A DNA stretch of 63,385 nucleotides from a bacterium UBP11_UBA4055 (GCA_002382735.1 DFZN01000008.1:20930-84314); one strand, 5' to 3'. Positions 34,183 to 44,086 are shown, numbered from the stretch's first letter. Translations and numbers: made by a program. Notes: generated by a model not told the origin, from the sequence alone.

Positions 34183-35118
34183 ATGTATGACCTTGTTATC
34201 ATCGGAGGCGGACCTGCGGGGCTGACAGCAGGCATTTATGCCGCAAGATCAAAGATGAATGTCGTTATGCTCGAAAAAATGATGCCCGGCGGAAATGTTT
34301 CGATCACAGCCGAAGTGGAGAATTATCCGGGCACGCCCGGCATAAGCGGGCCTGAACTGATAGTGAATATGGAGAAACAGGCGCGCGATTTCGGACTAGA
34401 GATCAAAAGCGAGGAAGTGCTGTCGATCGAAGTGGGCGCGGGAACGAACGGCCACACAATCAAAAGCGACTCGGCCGAATATGTCACAAAATCAATTCTG
34501 ATAGCAACAGGATCGTCGCCCAGACGGCTCGGCATTGACGGGGAGGAAGAACATATCGGCAGGGGAGTATCATACTGCGCGACCTGCGACGGTGCTTTTT
34601 ACAGGGAAAAGCATGTGGCTGTTGTAGGCGGCGGCGATTCAGCGGTGGAGGAGGGCCTTTTCCTGACGAAGTTCGCAAAGAGGGTCACGATAATCCACAG
34701 AAGGGACAAGCTGAGAGCGACTAAGATAATCCAAGAAAAAGCGATGAAGCATCCTAAAGTGGATTTTATCTGGGATTCAGTGGTCGACGCTATAGAAGGC
34801 ACTCCAACGGTCAACAATCTTAAAGTAAGGAATTTAAAAACGGAAGAGGTCTCGGATTTCCCTGTTGACGGGATATTCATATTCGTCGGTTATATCCCGG
34901 GAATCGAATTTCTGCCGGGAATAATAGACAAGGACAGTTCAGGCTATATAATTACCGATATGTTAATGCATACGAATATACCGGGAATATTTGCGGCGGG
35001 CGATATAATCGCAAAGAAACAGAGGCAGATAGTGACGGCATGCGGAGATGCTGCTACGGCAATTAAGTCGATCGAGCATTATAATGAATGGTATTACGAA
35101 GATGAACAGTACCTGTGA
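34183..35118 (+). CDS. trxB: Thioredoxin-disulfide reductase
   Basis: FAD/NADPH flavoenzyme that reduces thioredoxin. From the ATG at 34183 (GGAGG 5 nt upstream; the in-frame TTG at 34171 is rejected because it precedes that site) the protein has 311 residues, the usual length. Visible: FAD-binding GGGPAGLTAGIYAAR, redox pair CATC (Cys132 and Cys135 in YCATCDGAFY), NADPH-binding GGGDSAVEE, and the C-terminal FAAGDI FAD motif. Monocistronic, with its own strong promoter and a terminator. Confidence 0.95.
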   Translation: MYDLVIIGGGPAGLTAGIYAARSKMNVVMLEKMMPGGNVSITAEVENYPGTPGISGPELIVNMEKQARDFGLEIKSEEVLSIEVGAGTNGHTIKSDSAEYVTKSILIATGSSPRRLGIDGEEEHIGRGVSYCATCDGAFYREKHVAVVGGGDSAVEEGLFLTKFAKRVTIIHRRDKLRATKIIQEKAMKHPKVDFIWDSVVDAIEGTPTVNNLKVRNLKTEEVSDFPVDGIFIFVGYIPGIEFLPGIIDKDSSGYIITDMLMHTNIPGIFAAGDIIAKKQRQIVTACGDAATAIKSIEHYNEWYYEDEQYL

Positions 35119-35123
35119 TATTT

Positions 35124-35149
35124 AAAGGGCGGCAGGCCCCCTTTTTTTT
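35124..35149 (+). terminator. Terminator of trxB
   Basis: AAAGGG (35124-35129) pairs with CCCTTT (35139-35144) around a GC-rich loop, followed by a T run to 35149. The convergent gene ends here. Confidence 0.65.
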
Positions 35150-37766
35150 ATCTTACGAGCAGATCAATCAGATAGAACAAATAACTGAATCTGTCTGTGT
35201 TGAATTCAAAAAAGTAAAGCCATAGAAGCCCTATTCCCGATATGATTCCCAGATTCACCCAGATGACCCTGCTTAATCCTGATTTGAATGATACCGACAT
35301 TATCAGGAAAAGTCTTGCTGTAAACCAAAGTATCATCATTGCGAAAATAAGCAGTACTATCTTTACTGAAAGAGGGCTGAAAATCCTCAAAAATACTGCA
35401 GAAAGAGGTACAAGCGGTAAAAATACGATGGAATTCCACAATATCATCGATATAGAGACGGATAAAGAAAATCTGTGATTAAAGAAAACCGAAACTGTTT
35501 TTACGAAAAATGATATAATTATGAAGAAAGCGAGAGTCAGGATCGTTGATGAGATTATGAAGATCATGGGTTCCCATGAAGAAAAGGTCAGAAATTTTTT
35601 CAGAATATCGTTCCTGATGAAATAAGTAAGGAAGAAATCGAACTTTTCGTTCTGTCTGAAAGAATAAAAAACAGTCGAGATCACAGCCGATATTCCGTAA
35701 GCCGACATTGCCCCCACGAAAAGAGCCTGCAGCACCTGGGTTATTCTTCTGTCCCTTATATCTATGAAAAAAGCGTCGGGATTTTTTATGCTCCTTATGC
35801 TGTTCACGAAAAGATAATGCTCCCTTTTGATCATATAAAGATAGAGTACTGTGAGGAACAGGCCTATAATGAAATAAATATTGACTTCAGGTTCTGTATA
35901 TTCACCCTGGGCTATTGCAGGAGTTCTTCTTGTTTTGAACAGCGCGTCGAGAAACCTGTATGACAGTCTTTCATTACCTTCGTAATCAATAAGCCCGTTC
36001 CTGATTATGTACAGATCATCTTCCGGTTTGTTCGTCAGAAGGGATACATCGCTCCTCCTGTCTCTGAACGAGTCAATAATAATTCCGGCTATATTTTCAT
36101 CTTCCGTAACGAATGAATAGGATTCCATTAACTGTTTAGCCTGTGAAGGTTCGCCATACGGATCTGAATAACCGTTCTGATTTCCCGGGTAAACCCTTGT
36201 CAGCTTATTATTGGCTATTACCGGCTTAAAGAGCGCTTTTCGGGATATATTTGCGATCGAGGTCTTGAAATCAGGGTCGAGAGTATTGCTGCTTATGCTT
36301 ATAATATTAAAATCGGTCAGTTTGTAATATTCGTCGTATTCAGTAAATTCGGAAGTGATAAAAGTGAAAAGGTCATCGTTAAGCTCTTTTGATTTATCCG
36401 AAAGGTCTTTTATGAAGTCAACGGTCTGAAGATCATAAACATTATAGCCGGATCCGAGACCCACACCAAACAAACTGGGTCTGTCCCCGTCCCTTTTCAC
36501 CGTTTCTTCGAGTATGTTTATTGCCCTTTCAACAAAATCCCTGTCCCTTAACGAAACAGCGGGAGCGGAGTTCACAGGTATCTCCTGAAGTACGAAAATC
36601 CCGAATTTATCGCAAAGGTCGATGAGATAGGGGTGAGGCGCATATGCATTACAGTATATTATGTTCGATCCGAGGTTTTTGATCTTCTCTATCTCTTTTT
36701 TCATCATTGAGTATGTTATCGAGTTTCCCATGCCCCGGATGTCTTCATAGCGTGATACGCCCTTAAGATAGAAATTCTGTCCGTTAAGCATGAACTTGTT
36801 ATCTGTGATCTTCAGTTCTCTGAACCCGAAAGTAATGTCGTACCTGTGGAAATCCTGCTCGGATTCCATTTCGTCAGTGCTACCGAGATAGACGGAAACA
36901 AGATAAAGATTAGGTTCTTCGGGAGACCATAATTTAGGTTCGTTCATTTCGAAATTAAACTTGATCTGATCGTTCCGGTATCTTTTTATCTCGATGTTCT
37001 TTTTTTCTGATCTGTGAATAACTTTTTTTGATCCGAGGTCAGTTATTTCGAAATAGGAGTATATCATATTTTTGTAGCTTATTGTGTCGTCATCCGAAAT
37101 GCTGATAAAATTATTGTCGGTTATCTCAGAAATTATCTCCGCGTTGACTTTTGTGTAGTCCGAATTAAAATAATACTTGATATCAGTGTCCGAGATATAG
37201 ATCTGCGAGTTAATGATAAGGAAGACATCTCTGAATATACCGCCGTAATTTCTCCAACCGTCAACCTGCATTAGTGAAGGAATTGTCGTTGAGGTAAGTT
37301 TATTGTTTACTTCAAGTACAAGAGTATTCGTCTCCGAGAAATTCAGGTCGTCTTTATTCAGGCTTATCTCAAATCCGTTGGGTGAAGAATGATTTTCAAT
37401 AAATACACCATTTACTTTCACATTACATTTGTAGTTTACGCCGTAAAAGACAAGTTTATAACTTCTTTGAAGAGATTTTTTTCCGCCAATAAAGAAACTT
37501 GTCCTGAAATATATTTTCTTTTCAGGATCGAAACCGTCGTAGCATGAAGGTATATAAATGTCGTTCCAGTCATTGTCTCCCTCAAGCCGGAATTGCCAGT
37601 TGGAGTTCAGAGGGATCTTTTTTGAATAACGGTTCTCCGGATACAGACCGTTGCCGACATATTCGGAAAGGTCTTCAGGGTTGGAATAGAATACGACAGC
37701 CCACGAACCGGTGTTCAGAAGCAGGGTCGTAAGAATGATCAGAAATGATCTGTTCGTAAATGTCAT
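35148..37766 (-). CDS. GH2-fold membrane protein, probable pseudo-glycosidase
   Basis: An 872-residue protein with a signal/TM at the N-terminus, a GH2 sugar-binding jelly-roll (about 50-190, SNWQFRLEGDNDWNDIYIPS), an Ig-like domain, a TIM barrel from about 318 and six TM helices at the C-terminus (from ~640). The barrel has GH2 landmarks: NGQNFYLKGVSRYEDI, YAPHPYLIDLCDKFGIFVLQ and EIP. At the acid/base site, where GH2 enzymes have L-G-N-E, it reads LGSG (437-440), so the catalytic Glu is Gly440; no nucleophile ExG block is evident either. A polysaccharide-binding or envelope role is more likely than hydrolysis. It is the last gene of the ribF-yfcE-DUF4301 operon. Confidence 0.75.
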   Translation of the reverse strand: MTFTNRSFLIILTTLLLNTGSWAVVFYSNPEDLSEYVGNGLYPENRYSKKIPLNSNWQFRLEGDNDWNDIYIPSCYDGFDPEKKIYFRTSFFIGGKKSLQRSYKLVFYGVNYKCNVKVNGVFIENHSSPNGFEISLNKDDLNFSETNTLVLEVNNKLTSTTIPSLMQVDGWRNYGGIFRDVFLIINSQIYISDTDIKYYFNSDYTKVNAEIISEITDNNFISISDDDTISYKNMIYSYFEITDLGSKKVIHRSEKKNIEIKRYRNDQIKFNFEMNEPKLWSPEEPNLYLVSVYLGSTDEMESEQDFHRYDITFGFRELKITDNKFMLNGQNFYLKGVSRYEDIRGMGNSITYSMMKKEIEKIKNLGSNIIYCNAYAPHPYLIDLCDKFGIFVLQEIPVNSAPAVSLRDRDFVERAINILEETVKRDGDRPSLFGVGLGSGYNVYDLQTVDFIKDLSDKSKELNDDLFTFITSEFTEYDEYYKLTDFNIISISSNTLDPDFKTSIANISRKALFKPVIANNKLTRVYPGNQNGYSDPYGEPSQAKQLMESYSFVTEDENIAGIIIDSFRDRRSDVSLLTNKPEDDLYIIRNGLIDYEGNERLSYRFLDALFKTRRTPAIAQGEYTEPEVNIYFIIGLFLTVLYLYMIKREHYLFVNSIRSIKNPDAFFIDIRDRRITQVLQALFVGAMSAYGISAVISTVFYSFRQNEKFDFFLTYFIRNDILKKFLTFSSWEPMIFIISSTILTLAFFIIISFFVKTVSVFFNHRFSLSVSISMILWNSIVFLPLVPLSAVFLRIFSPLSVKIVLLIFAMMILWFTARLFLIMSVSFKSGLSRVIWVNLGIISGIGLLWLYFFEFNTDRFSYLFYLIDLLVR

Positions 37767-39287
37767 TTATTCCGCCTGCCCTATCGGTCTCTGATATCTT
37801 TCTTTTTTCAAAAGGTCGTTCACTGTTTTTGCCGGACAGAAAGTCCCGAGCGGGATTTCCACAAAAGCGGTTATCCAGTCGCTCATAGCTCCGTTCCACA
37901 GCCCAGGAAGCTCAAGTGCTTTTATATCTCTTCCGTTAAAGGTTTTATTAGCAATAAAATATGAGTTCCTGTCCACGAATTTCTTCAGATCGAACCTTTC
38001 ATTCCTGTAATCGCGGAGAGAGCAGGCTATCATGACAGGATTAAAATGAGTAGATCTTTCGAATACCGCTTTTTTGGCCGGATCGTTCAGATCTATTTGT
38101 GACGATTCGACTATCTGAAGAGATATTCCCTTCTCGTTTTTCACAAAAAAGGGACCGCCTCCAGGTTCTCCCGTATTTCTTATCATACCGCAAACTCTTA
38201 TAGGCCTGTTAAGAAAATTGAAAAGAAAATCGTTCTTCTCGATGTTATTGAGGTACCCGAGCTGCTTTTCCAGATCTATATAGAAATGTTTTTTTGATAA
38301 AAATTTTATCTCCTCAATTGAATCCTGTGAAAGAATATCGATACCGTTAAGGAAAGATTTGACTTTATTTTCAATATTTATCAGATACCCCGTCAGAAGC
38401 TTCAAGTATTCCTCTGAGTCGGGTCTGTATTCCTTGTTCAGAACATTGTCGATATTCTTTACAATGACAAGATCGGCGTCAAGGTCATTAAGGTTCTCTA
38501 TGAGCGCGCCGTGCCCTCCCGGCCTGAAAACAAGCTCACCGCCAGCGTCCTTGACAGGAGTGTTGTCGTCCGTATAAACAGCAAGAGTATCAGTTGACGG
38601 TTTCTGTACAGAAAAACCTATATCAAGGATAATGCCGCGCAGATTTTCTCTGAAATCGCTTATAAGATCATTGACGAGAGGAATATACTTTTCCGATAAA
38701 GTAAAATGTATCCTGACCTTATTATCCTTGTCCGTAAAGATGCTTATTGCTTCATAGATTTGTTCTTCGAGAGCAGTTCTCGTGTAACCGTCATATTTCG
38801 TGAATTTGATCAGGGCTTTCGGTCTGTCCGAATAATTGAGTCCTTTTTCATACAGTAAATGTCCTATTATCTCTTTCCAGTTCCCGTTCTCGATCAGTTT
38901 GTCAATATCAAGGTTCCTGAACAGAAAAAGTTTTTCAAGGTCCTCGTAGAAAGCGAAATCCTTAAGGTTCTCAAGTGATTTGAGAGCTTCATCGTTCATT
39001 TCACCCTGATATGCTTTTATAAGATCATTAAACATTCTTGTGGCTGCTCCGGAGGCGGGAACGAATTTCATTATTCTTGAGTCCAGTCTCGCCACATTGT
39101 ACAGCTCCATATAATCAATCTTCTCCTCTTCGGAAATAACATTGATCCCGTTTCCGATAACTGCCGGTGCCGTAACCTCAGCGTATGGAGCTCCCTCCGA
39201 TAAAATGTTCAGCTGTTCGTAGGCGGCGTATTCTATAATTCCTCTACTGTTAAGCTGTTCGATCTCAGGATCAGTAAATCTGTACAT
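37767..39287 (-). CDS. DUF4301 family protein
   Basis: A 506-residue cytoplasmic protein matching, by recalled family blocks, DUF4301: an N-terminal EIEQLNSRGIIEYAAYEQLN segment, then MKFVPASGAATRMFNDLIKA (PASGAATRMF is the hallmark) and VFRPGGHGALIENLNDLDAD. The PASGxxTR and GGHGAL blocks recall sugar-nucleotidyltransferase-like folds, so a nucleotidyl or sugar-phosphate activity is possible but unproven. It directly abuts the GH2-like gene and lies 1 nt from yfcE. Confidence 0.8.
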   Translation of the reverse strand: MYRFTDPEIEQLNSRGIIEYAAYEQLNILSEGAPYAEVTAPAVIGNGINVISEEEKIDYMELYNVARLDSRIMKFVPASGAATRMFNDLIKAYQGEMNDEALKSLENLKDFAFYEDLEKLFLFRNLDIDKLIENGNWKEIIGHLLYEKGLNYSDRPKALIKFTKYDGYTRTALEEQIYEAISIFTDKDNKVRIHFTLSEKYIPLVNDLISDFRENLRGIILDIGFSVQKPSTDTLAVYTDDNTPVKDAGGELVFRPGGHGALIENLNDLDADLVIVKNIDNVLNKEYRPDSEEYLKLLTGYLINIENKVKSFLNGIDILSQDSIEEIKFLSKKHFYIDLEKQLGYLNNIEKNDFLFNFLNRPIRVCGMIRNTGEPGGGPFFVKNEKGISLQIVESSQIDLNDPAKKAVFERSTHFNPVMIACSLRDYRNERFDLKKFVDRNSYFIANKTFNGRDIKALELPGLWNGAMSDWITAFVEIPLGTFCPAKTVNDLLKKERYQRPIGQAE

Positions 39288-39288
39288 T

Positions 39289-39774
39289 TCAGGTCCCTCT
39301 GCTTTTTAAGTAATGTATCTTAGCCTGCGGCTTCTCTGATCTTGTTATTGATAATGTCATAAATGAATTGTTTTCGGTATATCTGTTCATCGTCAGGCTT
39401 CCGGGGTTCAGGATCAGCTTCCCGTTCAAATCCTCAATGAGGGGATGGTGGGTGTGACCGTGTATAATAATGTCGGAACTGTCATATTTGAGATGGATGT
39501 TCGGCAGGCTGCATAAGTGTCCGTGCAGGACAGTGATCTTTCTGCCCTCCAGTTCGATATGCGCTTCCACAGGCAGAATGTCTATGAGCTCATGATCATT
39601 GTTTCCTTTCACTGCCGTCAGTTTTCCCGAAGAGTTAAGGAAATTATAAAATTCGATACCGGTGAAATCACCGCAGTGGATTATCATGTCGGATCGCGGG
39701 ATCTGTTCCAAAAACTCGCTGCCGAGAGAGAAGCCTTTTCTGAAATGGGTATCGGACAGGATAAGGATATTCAT
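39289..39774 (-). CDS. YfcE/MJ0936-type metallophosphoesterase
   Basis: A 161-residue phosphodiesterase of the calcineurin-like superfamily. All metal motifs are present: ILSDTH (Asp8, His10), HCGDF, KGNNDHE, LHGH and the final HGHTHHP. These enzymes hydrolyse phosphodiesters in vitro with Mn2+, and the cellular substrate is generally unknown. It overlaps ribF by 4 nt (ATGA). Confidence 0.88.
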   Translation of the reverse strand: MNILILSDTHFRKGFSLGSEFLEQIPRSDMIIHCGDFTGIEFYNFLNSSGKLTAVKGNNDHELIDILPVEAHIELEGRKITVLHGHLCSLPNIHLKYDSSDIIIHGHTHHPLIEDLNGKLILNPGSLTMNRYTENNSFMTLSITRSEKPQAKIHYLKSRGT

Positions 39775-40709
39775 TTTTCCGACCCCGCGGCCTTTATGAT
39801 CTCTTCTGCTTGAGCGACATCTTTTTTTAATGCACGGATCAGTTCCTGTTCGGACGCGAATTTTATTTCGTCCCTCATTCTTTTTTTGAAAGAGATATTA
39901 ACAGTTTCGCCGTAGATATCTGTATTGAGATCCAGTATATGGCTCTCGATGTTCATGCCGCTTCCTCCTACGGTCGGATTCTTTCCGATATTTGTTACTG
40001 CGGCATGTTCTCCTCCTTTTTTCTTTACTGAAGTCAGATACACCCCGTCGGCAGGAATTACTTTTTCCAGAGAACTGACATCCATATTCGCCGTCGGAAA
40101 ACCGATCGCCGCACCTAATCCTTTTCCCCTGACGATCTTTCCGCTTATGAAATAATCGTACCCCAGCATTTTTGAAGCATTCTCGACATCGCCGTCAGCA
40201 AGGGATCTTCTTATTCTTGTGCTTGAAACAGTTCTGCCTTCGAAATTTACGGGGGGCACTGAAATAAGGTTTACAGAATTTTGGGCACAGAGATCCGAGA
40301 GACTGGCGTTGTCTCCTTTACGGTTCTCTCCGAAGTGATGATTCGTACCGGCGACGATATTTTGCACATCAAGATAAGCGAATATGTAATCGGTGTAGAA
40401 TTCATTGTATCCGGTCCCGGAGAATTCCTTTGTGAAATTTATAAAATGGATGAGATCAATGCCCATAGAACCTATTATTTCGATCTTTTCGTCCTTTGTA
40501 TTCAGAAGTTTCATATCGTAATCCCTGTCAACCACTTTTCTCGGATGAGGATAGAATGATATCACTAAAGATGCGGTTTCTGACCGTTCGGCAACTTTCT
40601 TAAGCTCATTTAAAAGAAGAGTATGTCCGGTATGAAGCCCGTCATATGATCCCAGTGTAAATGAGACAGGGATATCTTTAAGGCTTGCAATGTCATGAAC
40701 TATTATCAT
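39771..40709 (-). CDS. ribF: Bifunctional riboflavin kinase/FAD synthetase
   Basis: A 312-residue enzyme that phosphorylates riboflavin to FMN and adenylates FMN to FAD. The N-terminal nucleotidyltransferase domain shows TLGSYDGLHTGH and STRIRRSLADGDVENA; the C-terminal kinase domain shows GKIVRGKGLGAAIGFPTANM. Normal length. It starts 7 nt downstream of the TPR gene and overlaps yfcE. No FMN riboswitch was seen; being internal to an operon it has no leader of its own. Confidence 0.95.
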   Translation of the reverse strand: MIIVHDIASLKDIPVSFTLGSYDGLHTGHTLLLNELKKVAERSETASLVISFYPHPRKVVDRDYDMKLLNTKDEKIEIIGSMGIDLIHFINFTKEFSGTGYNEFYTDYIFAYLDVQNIVAGTNHHFGENRKGDNASLSDLCAQNSVNLISVPPVNFEGRTVSSTRIRRSLADGDVENASKMLGYDYFISGKIVRGKGLGAAIGFPTANMDVSSLEKVIPADGVYLTSVKKKGGEHAAVTNIGKNPTVGGSGMNIESHILDLNTDIYGETVNISFKKRMRDEIKFASEQELIRALKKDVAQAEEIIKAAGSEK

Positions 40710-40716
40710 CAGTATG

Positions 40717-42846
40717 TCAATTCCCTGTTTCTTTTATCCAGTATTCCGCTTCAGTTTTTGTAGTGATGTCCTTTGAGGCTTCTTTCAGATGGAACACGGC
40801 CTCATTTTTTCTGTCTAATTTGATCAGCGCTTTTCCTTTTTCAAGATGCGCAATTCCGAACGGCTGAAATCTTGCCTTGTTCAAAGCTGTCTCTGCATGC
40901 TCAAGGGCACTGGATGATCTTCCCAGTATATTATAGACCTGACTCAATCTGGCGTTAAGTATGTCTGCATTCGCGTAATTATATTTATCTGAATTTCTGG
41001 CCGCTTTTTCCAGATAGCTCAGAGCAAGGTTGTAATTAGCGTTCTTTTCCTGACCCATTCTGGGTTTAAGCTCCATATAAGCCGCGCCTGCAGCCTCAAG
41101 CACCTTGGGGTCATCCGGATTGATGTCAAGAGATTTCCTGAAGCTTCTGATAGCGTTTTCCTGATCTGAAAGTTTTTCTGAATATGCGATTCCGATATAA
41201 TAGTAAGCAAGCTCGGGTTTATAGAGATCCGCCATTTTCTCAAAATACCTGATAGCTTTTCCGGGGTAATTATCCTTTACAGACAATGCCCTTTTATAAT
41301 AAAGTTTTCCTCTTTTTTCGTTATCAGTTATTTTGTCTATATAATCCCCGGCCTCTTCATCTTCATCCAGCCCGATAAGTATAGTAACGATCTGAAAATA
41401 ACCTTCATCGAAATCAGGTTTAAGTTCGACTGCCTCAATCAGAAGTTCAAGCGCGAGATCGTATTCTTCATCTTTTTTCAGGCTGATTGCATCGTTATAT
41501 AAGGCAATATGCTTGTTCCTGGAGTAAGTTTCGCATTTTGAAAAATCTTTTTTTATCACATTGATATCGGTCCATACTTTCATATACTGATCGTAAAGCC
41601 TGTTATATTCCTCCCTTGTGATCCTGCCTGTCATATCGCTTCTGATCTTTTCAAAGTCAGCCATCCTGCTGTCGAGTTTTGCTTTTATGGGCGCGCATTC
41701 ATCTTCTTTTCCCTCAGCAGCCTCCTGAACCAGTTCCACCGTTTCTTTTTCGATCATTTCCTCAGCTTCTTCGCTCGCAGAGATCTGAAGCATCGATTCT
41801 GCCGCTTCATACCTTCCCAGTTTTATGTTTTCAAGAGCCATTCTGAGCTTATCAGCTTTCTCAGTATTATTGTTTAGATCCGAGAACGACCTTTTCATGG
41901 TCGTTTCAAGTTTTAATATCTGATCGCCGATCTCCTTGTCTAGTGTTTTCAATTCCTCAAGTTTGGTTTCCAGGGCGGCGAATTTTTCTGCCGCCATTCT
42001 TGTCTCTTCATCCTCGAGTGCCAGTTTCTCTGTTTTCAGTAGGTTCACCCTTTCTTTCAGAATGTTTCTTTGAGCTATAAGCCTGAATCTGTCAGTTTCG
42101 GCCTTTTTGATCTCTGCACCCTCAGTCATTACGAACTGCTCCATTTCATTTATCTTTGTTTCTATGCCGGCAAGTTCTCTGTCATAATCGATCTTTCTCC
42201 TCTCGAATTCCTTAGAAAAATACTCATAAGTTCCGCAGTCCGCGACCTTCACCCATCCGTTCCTGTATTCCTGGAATATACTGTTGTATATAAGCACATA
42301 ATAAAAATCACCCCTCTGCTTTTTAGCCTCCATCTTCAGTCCGAAATAGATCTCGTACTTGTAATCTGAGGTGTGAGAAGGTTCATAGTACAGCTTTGTG
42401 ACATTTTGAGTAATCCACACTATCTTATCTACCGGAACATCCTTTACTTCCGCGCCGTCTTCTGCTTCCACAAGAATAGTGAACGGTTCACCGTAATAGA
42501 AATTAAACATATCATTCTTACTTTCGACATTGAACTTGGTCAGCCATCCTTCAACGGGCTGGTTTATCCCGTCATAGGCAAGGACTTTTATATTTCTTCC
42601 GCTTCTGTCGAGATACTGAACAAAGGTTTTATTCAGAAGCGGGAGCAGCGGTTCTGCCATGTTGTCTTCCTTGTACATCAGCACTCCCGATCCTCTAATC
42701 CTTAAAAATTCGACCATAGCCTCGTTCACTTTAAATGTGTGGCATGTTTTTCCAAGATCATCAGTGACCTCTTTGGCAAAAACAGAATTTAATGCTAAAA
42801 GCATTGTTACTGAAACCATTAACTTAATCAATGTGTAATTTTTCAT
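40717..42846 (-). CDS. Exported SH3-like/coiled-coil/TPR protein
   Basis: A 709-residue protein starting MKNYTLIKLMVSVTMLLALN, with a signal peptide ending SVFAK. I chose the ATG at 42846 over the one at 42876 because the latter lies only about 14 nt from the predicted transcription start and would prefix charged residues to the signal. Domain order: two SH3b-like beta units (about 25-200), a long coiled coil (about 220-350, EIKKAETDRFRLIAQRNILK), an acidic hinge, then five or more TPRs from ~460 (DKYNYANADILNARLSQVYN near the end). Probably a periplasmic scaffold, perhaps for peptidoglycan or secretion machinery. It heads the ribF operon. Confidence 0.75.
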   Translation of the reverse strand: MKNYTLIKLMVSVTMLLALNSVFAKEVTDDLGKTCHTFKVNEAMVEFLRIRGSGVLMYKEDNMAEPLLPLLNKTFVQYLDRSGRNIKVLAYDGINQPVEGWLTKFNVESKNDMFNFYYGEPFTILVEAEDGAEVKDVPVDKIVWITQNVTKLYYEPSHTSDYKYEIYFGLKMEAKKQRGDFYYVLIYNSIFQEYRNGWVKVADCGTYEYFSKEFERRKIDYDRELAGIETKINEMEQFVMTEGAEIKKAETDRFRLIAQRNILKERVNLLKTEKLALEDEETRMAAEKFAALETKLEELKTLDKEIGDQILKLETTMKRSFSDLNNNTEKADKLRMALENIKLGRYEAAESMLQISASEEAEEMIEKETVELVQEAAEGKEDECAPIKAKLDSRMADFEKIRSDMTGRITREEYNRLYDQYMKVWTDINVIKKDFSKCETYSRNKHIALYNDAISLKKDEEYDLALELLIEAVELKPDFDEGYFQIVTILIGLDEDEEAGDYIDKITDNEKRGKLYYKRALSVKDNYPGKAIRYFEKMADLYKPELAYYYIGIAYSEKLSDQENAIRSFRKSLDINPDDPKVLEAAGAAYMELKPRMGQEKNANYNLALSYLEKAARNSDKYNYANADILNARLSQVYNILGRSSSALEHAETALNKARFQPFGIAHLEKGKALIKLDRKNEAVFHLKEASKDITTKTEAEYWIKETGN

Positions 42847-42896
42847 ATCTGATCCGATCTCCCGTCTTTTCTCCATTATTTTTAAATGCGCGTCTA

Positions 42897-42925
42897 AATA
42901 TAGCTCTCAAATTTAGATTAATCAA
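42897..42925 (-). promoter_or_regulatory. Promoter for the TPR-ribF-yfcE operon
   Basis: Minus-strand TTGATT (42920-42925), 17 nt, TATATT (42897-42902), 50 nt before the chosen start codon. Confidence 0.65.
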
Positions 42926-42937
42926 ATACAAAGTTCA

Positions 42938-43936
42938 CTAGTAACCGTACTCCCTTATAAGCGATATGATTTTTTTAATGTCTTCCGGCAGGCCGCATTC
43001 AAAGCTCATTCTCTTTTTAAGAACGGGGTGATAGAATTCCAGTTTCCTTGCGTGCAGGGCCTGCCTGGGAAGTATTTCGAGCATTTCCTTTATTCTGTTC
43101 ACCTGATTCTTAGGAAGATTTATCTGTTTAAGGTTGTCTCCTCCGTATGTTCTGTCCCCGAAAAGCGGATGACCGAGATGTTTCATGTGAACCCTTATCT
43201 GATGGGTCCTGCCTGTTTCGAGAACGAATTTCACGATCGAGAATTTATTGAATTCCTCTATAGTTTCATAGTTCGTGACCGCCCTCTTTCCGTCGAATTT
43301 TGAGACCACGACGATCCTCCTGTCCTTCTGCCATCTTTTCAGAAATGTTTCGACCCTGCCTGAAGCAGGCTTTATCCTCCCGATGCAGATACCGATATAT
43401 TCTCTCACAGCCGTCTTTTCCGCGAACTGCTCTGAAAGGGGGCTGTGGACCAGGTCGTTCTTGGCGACTACCATCAGGCCTGTCGTATCCTTGTCAAGTC
43501 TGTGAATTATACCGGGTCTGAGATCGCCGTTTATTGAGGAAAGGCCGTTGCCGAAATGGAACATCAGGGCGTTCACCAGCGTTCCGTCAACAGCTGAATA
43601 TGTGGGGTGGACGACCAGATCGGCCTGCTTGTTTATGACGGCAAGATATTCGTCCTGATATACGAAGTCAAGGTCGATGTCTTCAGGCAGGATATCCTTT
43701 TTTTCAGCCCTTGGCAGATCGATGTGTATCTTATCGCCTGACGCCAGAATATAGTTCGATCTGACACTCTCGGAATTGACCGAAACATATCCGTTATCTA
43801 TAAGCTGCTGTATCTTATTCCTGCTTACATTCTTGAGGAATGAGCATATATACTTATCAACCCTCTGTTTCGTTTTGACTAGGGGCACGGTCATTTCGAT
43901 CTCTTCCAGCCGGTTATATTTATCAATATCCGCCAT
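42938..43936 (-). CDS. rluD: 23S rRNA pseudouridine synthase RluD family
   Basis: A 332-residue enzyme isomerising uridines in helix 69 of 23S rRNA (RluD) or related sites. An N-terminal S4 RNA-binding domain (about 25-85, VDKYICSFLKNVSRNKIQQL) precedes the catalytic domain with HRLDKDTTGLMV (145-156, catalytic Asp148) and ETGRTHQIRVHMKHLGHPLF. Length and motifs match RluD more than RluC, but the target cannot be proved from sequence. Its promoter is divergent from the lipoprotein gene. Confidence 0.9.
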   Translation of the reverse strand: MADIDKYNRLEEIEMTVPLVKTKQRVDKYICSFLKNVSRNKIQQLIDNGYVSVNSESVRSNYILASGDKIHIDLPRAEKKDILPEDIDLDFVYQDEYLAVINKQADLVVHPTYSAVDGTLVNALMFHFGNGLSSINGDLRPGIIHRLDKDTTGLMVVAKNDLVHSPLSEQFAEKTAVREYIGICIGRIKPASGRVETFLKRWQKDRRIVVVSKFDGKRAVTNYETIEEFNKFSIVKFVLETGRTHQIRVHMKHLGHPLFGDRTYGGDNLKQINLPKNQVNRIKEMLEILPRQALHARKLEFYHPVLKKRMSFECGLPEDIKKIISLIREYGY

Positions 43937-43975
43937 ATACTTCCCAAATCGTCATTTTATCCTGTACGAATGCGA

Positions 43976-44004
43976 AATATAACAAATAAATCGTTAAATG
44001 TGAA
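43976..44004 (-). promoter_or_regulatory. Promoter of rluD
   Basis: Minus-strand TTCACA (43999-44004), 17 nt, TATATT (43976-43981), divergent from the promoter at 44018. Confidence 0.6.
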
Positions 44005-44017
44005 ACTGTATTTTTCC

Positions 44018-44046
44018 TTGACTAAAAGTCGCCGTCTGACTATATT
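44018..44046 (+). promoter_or_regulatory. Promoter of the TPR lipoprotein gene
   Basis: TTGACT (44018-44023), 17 nt, TATATT (44041-44046). Confidence 0.7.
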
Positions 44047-44086
44047 TCCCTTTTTTAAAAAGTTAATTAAAATAGGGAATCGAAAG

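Noticed and set aside
40710..40716. FMN riboswitch for ribF
   Set aside because: Only 7 nt separate ribF from the preceding gene, and the operon leader (42847-42900) is too short and unstructured.
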